From NCBI GenBank assembly GCA_943912855.1, contig CALTVC010000001.1:496001-560000 (forward strand): a DNA stretch of 64,000 nucleotides, in the 5' to 3' direction. Every line of letters begins with the position of its first letter. Position 1 is the first letter of the stretch. Origin of the DNA: an uncultured Flavobacterium sp. (GTDB lineage Bacteria; Bacteroidota; Bacteroidia; Flavobacteriales; Flavobacteriaceae). Below are positions 26,293-34,678 of this stretch, piece after piece. The notes beneath the pieces are model-generated. The model did not search any database, had not been told where the DNA came from, and saw only the letters and a program-made list of their open reading frames with translations. The translations under genes were made by a program, and so were the position numbers.

Positions 26293-28491
26293 CTAAAACC
26301 AAAAACCAACACTTACCCAGGTAAAATGTTTATTGGTTTCAGGACTCCAGCTGTGTTTAATTTCAAGCGGACCTAATATGGTTTCAAAACCATAACCAAG
26401 GGCATAACCGGAATACTGAGGCAAAGACAACATCTTGCCCTCCTCGTATAAATTATTCCCCACATTGGCATAATTGGCAGACAGATTAAGGTGATGCCTG
26501 CGGTAAAACTCATAATCGGCACTAATTAATCCCTTAATATAACTGTTGCCCCCCAGGCTCATAAAATCATAACCATAAAAATGACGGAAGTTATTTGTGG
26601 CATAATACCCATAACCACCCAATACAAAATTAAAGGTAGGCACCACGTTCTCTCCAAAGCTCATGCCGGTTTCACCCTGAAAGTTTAACGTAAAGCCCTT
26701 AAACAGCGTCTTAGCTGTACCTATTTCGCCTTTTACAAGCGTAAACGGACTAAACTGCCCCGTGTAGTCAGACGAGTATAAAAAAGCCTTGGCCTCGCCC
26801 GAAAAATAGTATCCTTCAGTCGGGAAATATTTATCATCAAGCGAATCGAATTTCAGGTAACCAAAGGCACTGGCATAATCACTGTCGTCAAAAACCGGAT
26901 TAATGCCTGGCGCGGTATTCGACTTAATTTTAATGTGCTTGTACTCGGCTCCCGCCCCGATAAGAAATCGCTGTGCAAAAACCGTCTGGAAGAAAAGCTG
27001 GTTTGTAAAATCCTTAAAATCCACATTCATGCTTTCTACGCCCAGCACATCGAGCAGGGAAACCGTACTGTAATCTGTAGATATGTTCCGGTTAAAACCA
27101 TAATAGTACGAGCGTATACCGTAACTAATATGATACCCATTATCTATATAATAATCAAGATTATAACGCGTATTATCTCCCAACGCAATATCTAAAGAAA
27201 CCACGTCATTCTTCTTCATCAGCTTCTTCTGGGTAAGGTTTACGAGCAATGCGCTTTTGTACAAAGGGTCGTAGTGCAACGAAAACTTTATATAGCGCGT
27301 AACCGGATTCTCCTGTAACGTTAGTTTTAGTATTTCGCCTTTCTTTTCGCCCTTTTCAAAACAATAGCTCATAGAGGTATAGTTCTGGGTGGCATTAAGC
27401 GTACTAAGCCCTTTATTCAGGTCTTCGTAAGTAATGTAATTGCCCGGCTTAAAGTTGAGCTTTCCTATAACGTAAGACCGCGTAAAATGCTCCAGCCCGT
27501 TAATACGTATCTGTTCAATGTACAGTGTGTCCTGTACGCTCTCATGATGTTTTTCAATAGGCTTACCGTTACCTAACTGCTCCAGCAGGGGCAAAATATT
27601 CCGGGCGGCTTCCTCCCCTTGCTTTATGATAGATTCGCCATCTTCAAAAGATACCACAGAAAAACCCGAAATATCAGGCTTAATATAAATGTCGGTAGCA
27701 TTTCGCTTCTCCTCCATTTTCTGTATCATCTGGTAGTTGTTTATCTGTGCCAAAATCCCCATGGCGCCCTTTATCTGGTCGCGCTTTCGCAAAGGATCCT
27801 GTACGTCTACCCCAATGACAATATCGGCACCCATTTTCTTAACTTCCTCTATTGGGTAATTATTGGTAACGCCACCATCTATGAGTAGTCGGCCATCTAT
27901 AAGTACCGGGTTATATAACGACGGAAACGCTCCACTGGCAAGTATGGCATCGGCAAGCACGCCACGGTTAAGCACTATCTCCTCGCCTGTTTCCACATCG
28001 GTGGCAATACATACAAACGGGATGGGAAGTTCTTTAAAATCGCGTATATGCCTTACGTGGTCTGTAAGCTGGTTTACGGTAGTATAATTATAAAGCCCTT
28101 TAGACAAGGCGGTAGGCACACCTATGCGAAACCCCTGAAACGGAAGCTGTAGTGCATACATCTCGTCGTTTCGTTTCTCAAAAAAGTTCTTGTTTTCGCG
28201 CGGTGTAAAATCTTTTAACAACGCATCGGCATCCAGCCCCCTGAAAATAGAATCAAGTTCCTTTGCCGAATAGCCCGCCGCATACAGCCCTCCCACAATG
28301 GCACCCATACTGGTACCACCTATATAGGAAACCTCAACTCCGGCTTCTTCCAAAACCTTGAGTACGCCTATGTGGGCAAGACCCTTAGCCCCGCCGCCAC
28401 TTAAAACCACACCCACCTTTGGCTTCGCCTTTTTCTCCTGTGCCGATAATGTGAGTGAAAAACACAGCAACAGAAGGAGGAGTTTTTTCAT
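26293..28491 (-). CDS. Patatin-like phospholipase with outer-membrane barrel (PlpD-like)
   Basis: A 732-residue protein with signal peptide (MKKLLLLLLCFSLTLSAQ). Residues 25-230 are a patatin domain: oxyanion motif GGGAKG (32-37), nucleophile motif GTSMG with Ser61, and catalytic Asp in IDGGVTNNYP. Residues about 305-390 look like a POTRA unit (VQDTLYIEQIRINGLEHFT), and residues 400-732 are a BamA/Omp85-type 16-strand barrel ending in SVGFWF. This is the architecture of type Vd secreted lipases, in which the barrel places the phospholipase outside. Homologues in Bacteroidota often carry the barrel. It is upstream of uvrC on the opposite flank with no obvious functional tie. Confidence 0.9.
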   Translation of the reverse strand: MKKLLLLLLCFSLTLSAQEKKAKPKVGVVLSGGGAKGLAHIGVLKVLEEAGVEVSYIGGTSMGAIVGGLYAAGYSAKELDSIFRGLDADALLKDFTPRENKNFFEKRNDEMYALQLPFQGFRIGVPTALSKGLYNYTTVNQLTDHVRHIRDFKELPIPFVCIATDVETGEEIVLNRGVLADAILASGAFPSLYNPVLIDGRLLIDGGVTNNYPIEEVKKMGADIVIGVDVQDPLRKRDQIKGAMGILAQINNYQMIQKMEEKRNATDIYIKPDISGFSVVSFEDGESIIKQGEEAARNILPLLEQLGNGKPIEKHHESVQDTLYIEQIRINGLEHFTRSYVIGKLNFKPGNYITYEDLNKGLSTLNATQNYTSMSYCFEKGEKKGEILKLTLQENPVTRYIKFSLHYDPLYKSALLVNLTQKKLMKKNDVVSLDIALGDNTRYNLDYYIDNGYHISYGIRSYYYGFNRNISTDYSTVSLLDVLGVESMNVDFKDFTNQLFFQTVFAQRFLIGAGAEYKHIKIKSNTAPGINPVFDDSDYASAFGYLKFDSLDDKYFPTEGYYFSGEAKAFLYSSDYTGQFSPFTLVKGEIGTAKTLFKGFTLNFQGETGMSFGENVVPTFNFVLGGYGYYATNNFRHFYGYDFMSLGGNSYIKGLISADYEFYRRHHLNLSANYANVGNNLYEEGKMLSLPQYSGYALGYGFETILGPLEIKHSWSPETNKHFTWVSVGFWF

Positions 28492-28571
28492 TTATTTGTT
28501 TAAAGTTTATAGACCCCGTGAGGCTTTCAAAACCTTTCAAGTCTAAAATAAAGCGCCACAAAAAACTCGTG

Positions 28572-30368
28572 CTATTTCGCTTTATCCTTATAATATTCCG
28601 TTATCTTTTTTGCCTTTGCAGGACCTACCACTTTCGCGATTTCCTCTTCGGGCGCGGCTGCCATACGCTTAACCGACTTAAAATGGGTAATCAGTGCTAC
28701 CATAGTTTTCTCACCTATGCCCGGTATGCTCTCCACGCTGGTTTGCAGGGCGCCCTTGCTACGTTTATCGCGGTGGTGGGTAATCCCGAAACGGTGCGCC
28801 TCATTACGTAACTGCTGTATGATTTTTAGCGTTTCGCTTTTTTTGTCCAGGTACAATGGTACGGGGTCGCCGGGGTAGAATAATTCTTCAAGTCGTTTGG
28901 CGATGCCTAAGATACTGATTTTTCCCCTTAGCCCCAGGTCGTCAAGGCTTTTTAATGCCGAACCCAGCTGTCCTTTTCCACCGTCTATTATTATCAGTTG
29001 CGGTAACGGCTGGTTTTCGTCGAGCAGGCGTTTATAACGGCGGTATACCACCTCTTCCATACTTGCAAAGTCGTTTGGCCCCTCTACCGTCTTTATATTA
29101 AAATGACGATAATCCTTTTTACTTGGCTTACCATCTTTAAAAACCACACAGGCACTAACGGGATTTGTACCCTGAATATTACTGTTATCAAAACATTCTA
29201 TGTGTCGGGGCTCTACCGGCAGGCGCAGGTCTTTTTTCATTTGCGCCATAATGCGGGTGGTATGCCTGTCAGGGTCTACAATTTTCATCTGCTTCATCTG
29301 GTCCATACGGTAAAAGCGCGCGTTACGCTCACTCAGGTCCATAATCAGCTTTTTATCGCCCAGCTTCGGCACGGTAACCTTTACGTTTTCCCCAAGGTTT
29401 ATTTCATACGGAACCAAAACCTCACGGGTCGTAAGACTAAAGCGTTCGCGCATTTCCACTACGGCTATTTCCAGCAGTTCCTCATCGGGTTCGTCCAGTT
29501 TTTTTTTGATTTCCATGGTATGGCTGCGAATGATGGCACCATGCGAAACCTGTATGAAGTTAATGTACGCCATGCTCTCATCGCTTACAATGCTAAAGCA
29601 ATCAAGGTTATTTATTTTCGGGTTGAACACCGTACTGCGCGCCTGGTAGTTTTCTAACGATTCTATTTTCTGGCGGATGAGTTCGGCTTCTTCAAAACGC
29701 ATTTCAGCAGCCAGATCCATCATTAGCTTTTTAAAATCACGAAGGCTTTCCTTAAAATTACCTTTCAGGATTTCGCGGATGGCCGACACGTGGTTTTGGT
29801 ATACCTCCAGGCTTTCATGCCCTTCACAAGGGCCTTTACAGTTGCCTATATGATATTCCAGGCACACCTTAAACTTGCCCGAACGGATGTTAGTAGGTGT
29901 AAGATCAAAGTTACAGGTACGTAAAGGATAGAGTTCCCTGACCAAATCCAGCAGGGTACCTACGGTTTTAAAGTTAGTATACGGTCCAAAGTATTCAGAC
30001 CCATCCTTAACCACATTACGGGTAGGGAATATACGCGAAAAAGGTTCGCGCTTTATGCATATCCACGGGTAGGTTTTATCGTCTTTAAGCAACACGTTAT
30101 ACCGTGGTTGCAGTTTTTTTATCAGGTTGTTTTCCAGCAATAATGCCTCGCTTTCGGTAGGCACCACAATGTGCTTTACCGTAACAATTTTGCGTACCAT
30201 AACACGGATGCGTCCGCTGTCATGCACTTTATTAAAGTAAGACATTACCCTCTTTTTCAGGTTCTTTGCCTTGCCTACATACAGCAGCTTCTCATCTTTA
30301 TCAAAATATTGGTACACGCCCGGGCTGTCCGGCATGGTTTGTATCTGTAGTTCTAAAGGCGTTTGCAT
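28572..30368 (-). CDS. uvrC: Excinuclease ABC subunit C
   Basis: A 598-residue cytosolic nucleotide-excision nuclease, of standard length. It has the GIY-YIG nuclease at residues about 14-95 (PGVYQYFDKDEKLLYVGKAK), a Cys-rich GNCKGPCEGHES segment, a UVR motif near 205-240 (FEEAELIRQKIESLENYQ), the UvrC RNase-H-like nuclease (IECFDNSNIQGTNPVSACVV, LIIIDGGKGQL) and a C-terminal helix-hairpin-helix (VESIPGIGEKTMVALITHF). It cuts DNA on both sides of a lesion in the UvrB-DNA complex. The -7 element ends four bases before the ATG. Confidence 0.97.
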   Translation of the reverse strand: MQTPLELQIQTMPDSPGVYQYFDKDEKLLYVGKAKNLKKRVMSYFNKVHDSGRIRVMVRKIVTVKHIVVPTESEALLLENNLIKKLQPRYNVLLKDDKTYPWICIKREPFSRIFPTRNVVKDGSEYFGPYTNFKTVGTLLDLVRELYPLRTCNFDLTPTNIRSGKFKVCLEYHIGNCKGPCEGHESLEVYQNHVSAIREILKGNFKESLRDFKKLMMDLAAEMRFEEAELIRQKIESLENYQARSTVFNPKINNLDCFSIVSDESMAYINFIQVSHGAIIRSHTMEIKKKLDEPDEELLEIAVVEMRERFSLTTREVLVPYEINLGENVKVTVPKLGDKKLIMDLSERNARFYRMDQMKQMKIVDPDRHTTRIMAQMKKDLRLPVEPRHIECFDNSNIQGTNPVSACVVFKDGKPSKKDYRHFNIKTVEGPNDFASMEEVVYRRYKRLLDENQPLPQLIIIDGGKGQLGSALKSLDDLGLRGKISILGIAKRLEELFYPGDPVPLYLDKKSETLKIIQQLRNEAHRFGITHHRDKRSKGALQTSVESIPGIGEKTMVALITHFKSVKRMAAAPEEEIAKVVGPAKAKKITEYYKDKAK

Positions 30369-30372
30369 ACTG

Positions 30373-30380
30373 CAAAGTTA
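30373..30380 (-). promoter_or_regulatory. uvrC -7 element with almost no leader
   Basis: On the minus strand TAACTTTG ends four bases before the uvrC ATG at 30368. The transcript would be leaderless or nearly so. Confidence 0.55.
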
Positions 30381-30436
30381 ACAAACATTTCCATCGGTAC
30401 AGAAAAGGTAACATTCGGGATGGCGGGTTTAACAGA

Positions 30437-30496
30437 GTTTTCAGTCATGGTTTTGTAACACAGAGATGCACAGAGAAGGCACAGAGATACACGGAG
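30437..30496 (+). repeat. ACACAGAG-family repeat copy
   Basis: GTTTTCAGTC leads into a stretch of ACACAGAGATGCACAGAG units at 30451-30496, matching the copies at 23055-23115 and, inverted, 23211-23250. Confidence 0.75.
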
Positions 30497-30578
30497 CATT
30501 CCACAGCAGTGGAACATACAGACTCCATCTGCAACGTTTTAAGGATAAATACACCGTCTATCAAAAGGATTATCGTAC

Positions 30579-30625
30579 GGACAAATCTTTGCGCCTTCGC
30601 GACTTTGCGTGAAATTCTCAACATG
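30579..30625. repeat. CTTTGCGCCTTCGCGACTTTGCG repeat copy
   Basis: Segment with CTTTGCG and CTTCGCG units. A related, longer and folded form is at 34338-34402. Confidence 0.5.
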
Positions 30626-30647
30626 AGTAAAGAAAGTTTTTAATAGC

Positions 30648-30753
30648 CCACCCCGCCCTACGGGCACCCCTCCGAAGGAGGGGAATGCCACTCTGCTGAA
30701 TATAGGTCGCTACAATTCCCCTCCTTCGGAGGGGTGGCTGAAAGCCGGGGTGG
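30648..30753. repeat. Palindromic repeat element, CCCCTCCTTCGGAGGGG type
   Basis: An about 106-base element starting CCACCCCGCCCTACGGGCAC and ending in the near complement GAAAGCCGGGGTGG. Inner arms GCACCCCTCCGAAGGAGGGG and ATTCCCCTCCTTCGGAGGGG can each fold on themselves and with each other. A second copy and a half copy are at 35839-35993. Confidence 0.85.
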
Positions 30754-30846
30754 AAAAACAACATAATTGAACCATCTATATTATTTCAATTCCTTATTTT
30801 TATGGCTTATGTAGTAATACTTATGTATTGCGAATATTTTATTTGG

Positions 30847-32295
30847 ATGACAGACCTATTTTTCAGCTATAAGAATGTTACGGTAACTAACGGTGCCGAG
30901 GAGGTTTTAAAAGATTTCAGTTTTACCATACATACCGGCGAGCATTGGGCACTTGTTGGCGATGCAGCATCGGGTATACCGGTACTATTGCAGGCCATGG
31001 CAGGCAAAACCCGTGTTACCGGTGGTGAGATCATCAGCCCCAAACACACCCTGCTTGTGGCGGGTACCACCCACTTTAAAAACCGCTCCAATACAGGCGA
31101 CTTCTACTACCAACAACGCTTTAACAGCTCTGATGCCGGCGATGCCCTTTCGGTATGGGAATACCTGGCGGCTGTAAAACCGTTCCGGGAAAGCAGCACA
31201 TGGTCATTGCCCCACACCCTGAAACGCATGAATCTCTGGGCGCTTGCCGAGAAACCCATCATACTACTGAGCAACGGCGAAACCCGCAGGCTGCTTTTGG
31301 CGGAAGCCCTTATCAAGAACCCCGAACTGCTGTTGTTGGACAATCCTGTGGCAGGACTCGACGTGGCTTCGCGCGAAAATTTTAATGATTTGCTCGAAGA
31401 TATTGTGGCTTCGGGTATTAATGTGGTGGTTTCGGTTAAGGCCGATGAGCTGCCCGATGCCGTAACCCACGTAGCCGTTTTTGATAGTGCACAACTAAAA
31501 GCAACGTACACCGCTGCCGAATTTGCCCAGCACATTTACGACGACATAGCCGATGGACTCGATGAAAACCTGTTGGCTCCCCTGATTGCCGACTGGGAGG
31601 TTCCGGCTTTTGAAACCCTTGTAAACCTCGAAGACGTTACCATTCGGTATGGCGAAAAAACCATATTAGACAACGTAAACCTCCACGTACACCAGGGCGA
31701 ACACTGGGCAATTAAAGGCCACAACGGTGCAGGGAAAAGCACCCTGCTGAGCCTGGTAAACGGCGACAACCCGCAGAGTTACGCCAATAAAATTACCTTG
31801 TTTGATATAAAACGCGGTTCTGGAGAATCTATTTGGGATATAAAAAAGCATATCGGTTTTGTATCGGCTGAGTTGCCGCGGTTTTTCCCGACAGACCAGT
31901 CGTGCGCCGAAATTATAGAATCGGGTTTGTACGACACCATGGGCTTATTCCGGAAATCAAAACCCGAAAACCTGCGTACAATATTAGAGTGGATGGACCT
32001 CTTTGGCATTGAAGCCTTTGCATGGTCAGGGTTCAGTACTGCTCCGCTGAGTGTACAACGCCTTGCCGTGCTCATCCGCGCGTTTATAAAAAAGCCAGCC
32101 ATGCTTATCCTTGACGAACCCAGCCAGGGACTCGATGCCCAACAGATAACTTTGGTAAAAACTATCATAGACCATATTTGCCGCACCACCGCCACTACCC
32201 TGCTCTACGTGAGCCATTACGAAAACGAAGTGCCCACCTGCGTAACCCGCACCCTGTTACTGGAGGCAGGATGCATAACCACCCCAAGCTTATGA
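30847..32295 (+). CDS. Soluble twin ABC ATPase (ModF/PhrA-like), one degenerate site
   Basis: A protein of 482 residues with two ABC domains in one chain and no membrane domain. Domain 1 has a broken Walker A (GDAASGIPV, Lys and Ser/Thr lost) and Asn in place of the catalytic Glu in LLLLDNPVAGLD, but a good signature LSNGE. Domain 2 has an intact Walker A (GHNGAGKST) and Walker B (LILDEPSQGLD) but a changed signature (LSVQR). One composite ATP site would thus be active. The ATG at 30847 is chosen because MTDLFFSYKNVTV aligns with family N-termini; 30802 is possible. It overlaps the next gene by four bases. Confidence 0.82.
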   Translation: MTDLFFSYKNVTVTNGAEEVLKDFSFTIHTGEHWALVGDAASGIPVLLQAMAGKTRVTGGEIISPKHTLLVAGTTHFKNRSNTGDFYYQQRFNSSDAGDALSVWEYLAAVKPFRESSTWSLPHTLKRMNLWALAEKPIILLSNGETRRLLLAEALIKNPELLLLDNPVAGLDVASRENFNDLLEDIVASGINVVVSVKADELPDAVTHVAVFDSAQLKATYTAAEFAQHIYDDIADGLDENLLAPLIADWEVPAFETLVNLEDVTIRYGEKTILDNVNLHVHQGEHWAIKGHNGAGKSTLLSLVNGDNPQSYANKITLFDIKRGSGESIWDIKKHIGFVSAELPRFFPTDQSCAEIIESGLYDTMGLFRKSKPENLRTILEWMDLFGIEAFAWSGFSTAPLSVQRLAVLIRAFIKKPAMLILDEPSQGLDAQQITLVKTIIDHICRTTATTLLYVSHYENEVPTCVTRTLLLEAGCITTPSL

Positions 32296-33251
32296 GCAAG
32301 GAACTTACCATATTAGGAGAAACCATACTGCCCGGGCAAGGCAAAACCATAAACATGGAAATAGCCCGCCTGCATACCATGACCAAACTGAAAGTGCCTG
32401 TAATTGTACAGCGTTCTAAAATAGACGGCCCTACCGTGCTCTTTAGCGCGGGGCTACATGGCGACGAAATAAATGGTACCGAGATTGTACGACAAATCAT
32501 CATTCGGCATATAAATAAGCCCAAAATAGGCACCATCATTTGCATACCGGTGGTTAATATTTTCGGGTTTGTAAATAAGTCAAGGGAGTTCCCTGATGGG
32601 CGTGACCTGAACCGGGTGTTTCCGGGGAGTAAAAAGGGTTCGCTTGCCAGCCGTTTTGCCTACAACCTGCTGAAGGAAATTATTCCGCATGTGGATTACT
32701 GCATAGACTTCCATGCCGGGGGTGCCAGCCGTTTTAACGCACCGCAAATCCGCCTGGTGCCTAACGACCCTGAACTGAAAGCCTTGAGTGATGTGTTTAG
32801 CGCACCGTTTACGCTGTACAGCAAAAACATAGCGGGTTCGTTCCGAAACGCGTGTACTAAGCTTGGTGTAAAAATGCTGCTATTTGAAGGCGGTAAATCA
32901 CTTGACATTAACCCTGATATTACGCAGGAGGGTGTACGTGGTGCCAAACGCCTGTTGCACCATCTGGGTATGCTGAACGTAAAGAAAAACCTGCGCCCGG
33001 CAGAACGCCCGTCGATTTGTATAGAGTCATCGGCGTGGATGCGCGCACGGGAATCGGGTTTGTTCCAGAATCCTACCAAGGCGGGGCAGTTTGTAACCAA
33101 AGGTGAAGTGATTGCCTGCATTACCGACCCGTTTGGTAAATACGAAAAGAAAGTAAAAGCTCCTCACAGCGGGTATATCATTAACAGCAACGACTCGCCT
33201 ATTGTGTATGAAGGCGATGCTATTTTTCATATCTCACAAAAACTAGGTTAA
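32292..33251 (+). CDS. Succinylglutamate desuccinylase/aspartoacylase-family metallohydrolase
   Basis: A 319-residue cytosolic zinc carboxypeptidase-like protein. Zinc ligands are visible as His and Glu in GLHGDEINGTEI and His in CIDFHAGG, with DGRDLNRVFPG between them contributing the substrate Arg. The C-terminus (GQFVTKGEVIACITDPFG, then GDAIFHISQKLG) is a lipoyl-like beta domain usual in this subgroup. The start ATG lies inside the stop of the ABC gene (ATGA), suggesting coupling. An alternative ATG at 32271 is in frame. It probably removes an acyl group from a modified amino acid or peptide; the true substrate is unknown. Confidence 0.87.
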   Translation: MSKELTILGETILPGQGKTINMEIARLHTMTKLKVPVIVQRSKIDGPTVLFSAGLHGDEINGTEIVRQIIIRHINKPKIGTIICIPVVNIFGFVNKSREFPDGRDLNRVFPGSKKGSLASRFAYNLLKEIIPHVDYCIDFHAGGASRFNAPQIRLVPNDPELKALSDVFSAPFTLYSKNIAGSFRNACTKLGVKMLLFEGGKSLDINPDITQEGVRGAKRLLHHLGMLNVKKNLRPAERPSICIESSAWMRARESGLFQNPTKAGQFVTKGEVIACITDPFGKYEKKVKAPHSGYIINSNDSPIVYEGDAIFHISQKLG

Positions 33252-33300
33252 ATACTTATCTAATTTAATCATTAATTAAAAATTAGTCCAACCAAGAAAA

Positions 33301-34203
33301 ATGGAACGAATATTAAGAGAACCTCTCGAAAATTATTTAGAAGAAAAAAAATCACCGTTTGGAGGAAATAAGTTAGCTAATAAATTACGCAATGATTTAC
33401 CTAACTTATTAACTAAACTTCTAGATACGAATCGTTATAAGGTAATTGGATCTCCTGGTAAAGGTAATTGGACTGATACACCTTGGATCGCAATATTAGA
33501 CTTATTGGTTACAGATACGCCACAATCAGGATACTACCCAGTATTTCTATTTAAAGCCGATATGACTGGAGTTTATTTATCAATTAATCAAGGTGTAACT
33601 AAAATTGAAGAAGATTATAAAAAAAGTGCCGTAGACATTCTTAAGCTTCGTGCAAATGATTTCAGAGCTAAAATCGATATTTCAGAAAAAGAGCTAATAA
33701 AAATTGGGCTTGAGTCAAAAAATAAAAATGCAAAGTTATATGAAGCAGGAAACATTATTGCTAGATTTTATCCCGCAAGTGATTTACCTAATTCAGAAAA
33801 ACTCATCACAGATATTCGACATTATATAAATCTTTATGAAGAACTGACATTTAACAGCTCCCAAGTAGACAACGAACAAGAGTTAACAGCTATTGAAAGA
33901 AAACAATATAGGTTACATTACAGAATAGAACGTAATTCAAATATTTCAAAGAAAGTAAAAGAACATAAAGGATATACCTGTGAGGCTTGTGAATTCAACT
34001 TTTCTGATAAATATGGTGAACTTGGACATAAATTTATCGAAGCCCATCATCTTACTCCAATATTTAATTTAGAAATTGGAAAATTCGAAATTAATATTGA
34101 CAAAGACTTTGCAGTATTATGTAGCAACTGTCATAGTATGATTCATAGACTTGATGATCCAAGCGACTTAGAAATGCTACGGAAAATTACCCTAAGGAAG
34201 TAA
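33301..34203 (+). CDS. MrcB-HNH fusion endonuclease, probably modification-dependent
   Basis: A 300-residue protein with low GC compared with neighbours. The N-terminal part (about 20-170) resembles the MrcB (DUF3578) domain: GSPGKGNWTDTPWIAILD, GYYPVFLFKADMTGVYLS and LNQGV-like ending. The C-terminal part (about 225-295) is an HNH nuclease with paired Cys (TCEACEFNF and LCSNCHSMIHR) and the active His in EAHHLTPI. MrcB domains are linked to McrBC-type restriction of modified DNA. Because there is no GTPase or methylase gene beside it, a stand-alone type IV restriction enzyme is the best guess. It sits 49 bases after the hydrolase gene and 475 bases before hmgA. Confidence 0.85.
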   Translation: MERILREPLENYLEEKKSPFGGNKLANKLRNDLPNLLTKLLDTNRYKVIGSPGKGNWTDTPWIAILDLLVTDTPQSGYYPVFLFKADMTGVYLSINQGVTKIEEDYKKSAVDILKLRANDFRAKIDISEKELIKIGLESKNKNAKLYEAGNIIARFYPASDLPNSEKLITDIRHYINLYEELTFNSSQVDNEQELTAIERKQYRLHYRIERNSNISKKVKEHKGYTCEACEFNFSDKYGELGHKFIEAHHLTPIFNLEIGKFEINIDKDFAVLCSNCHSMIHRLDDPSDLEMLRKITLRK

Positions 34204-34337
34204 ATTTGTTTAAGTCCCACTTTATTAAATAGTATAGTACGAATTTACCAAGCTAATACTCCGATATCGGGGATTTCCAATCCGTGATTAGCAGAGACCG
34301 CCATGCTCAGCACCTCCCTTCTCAGTAATGAATACGC

Positions 34338-34402
34338 ATAAAGACTTTGCACCTCCGCGCCTTTGCGAGATAATTTGCACGCAAAGGCGCAGAGACGCTA
34401 AG
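34338..34402. repeat. Inverted repeat of CTTTGCG units
   Basis: CTCCGCGCCTTTGCG-like text and its near complement CGCAAAGGCGCAGAGACGCT face each other around a short AT-rich middle. Same family as 30579-30625. Confidence 0.6.
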
Positions 34403-34556
34403 TAGAAAACACAAACACTATAAAAACCACAACCAAACCCCATCCTTTTGTTACCAATATAACAATCTCATCAGCGCTACAACGATTTACATTATCGAAT
34501 ATTTATTTTTACCCTGAAAAAGAAATGTAAAATTAAATTTTTACGATATTTGTTTT

Positions 34557-34622
34557 ATGAAACCGCAATGGCAGGGCTTACTTACGTATCTTAAGTTCCT
34601 TATTAAAAGGAACCCGGAATGA
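34557..34622 (+). CDS. Possible 21-residue leader peptide upstream of hmgA
   Basis: Reads MKPQWQGLLTYLKFLIKRNP plus a final Glu and then stops. A one-mismatch -7 element GATATTTG (34545-34552) ends four bases before its ATG, the same arrangement seen in several real genes here. Within it GTTCCTT (34595-34601) pairs with AAGGAAC (34607-34613). Trp, Tyr and Phe codons occur once each, so regulation by aromatic amino acids is thinkable but not shown. A short chance frame is the alternative. Confidence 0.3.
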   Translation: MKPQWQGLLTYLKFLIKRNPE

Positions 34623-34678
34623 TTTTGCCTATACTTCACGCCTAAGTTTTTATTTAATTCACTAATTTTAAAACTGTT

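Larger units (their letters stand above)
34204..34678 (+). other. Intergenic region between MrcB-HNH gene and hmgA
   Basis: Holds a copy of the CTTTGCG repeat (34338-34402), low-complexity AT-rich DNA, and a possible 21-codon leader peptide gene (34557-34622). No tRNA-like fold is seen. Confidence 0.6.

Noticed and set aside
30802..30846. Longer N-terminus for the twin ABC protein
   Set aside because: The extra residues are hydrophobic and unlike the family N-terminus; the ATG at 30847 gives the usual first beta strand. Not fully excluded.
34204..34678. Insertion-sequence remnant between the MrcB-HNH gene and hmgA
   Set aside because: No transposase fragment, terminal inverted repeats or target duplication were found, only repeat DNA.
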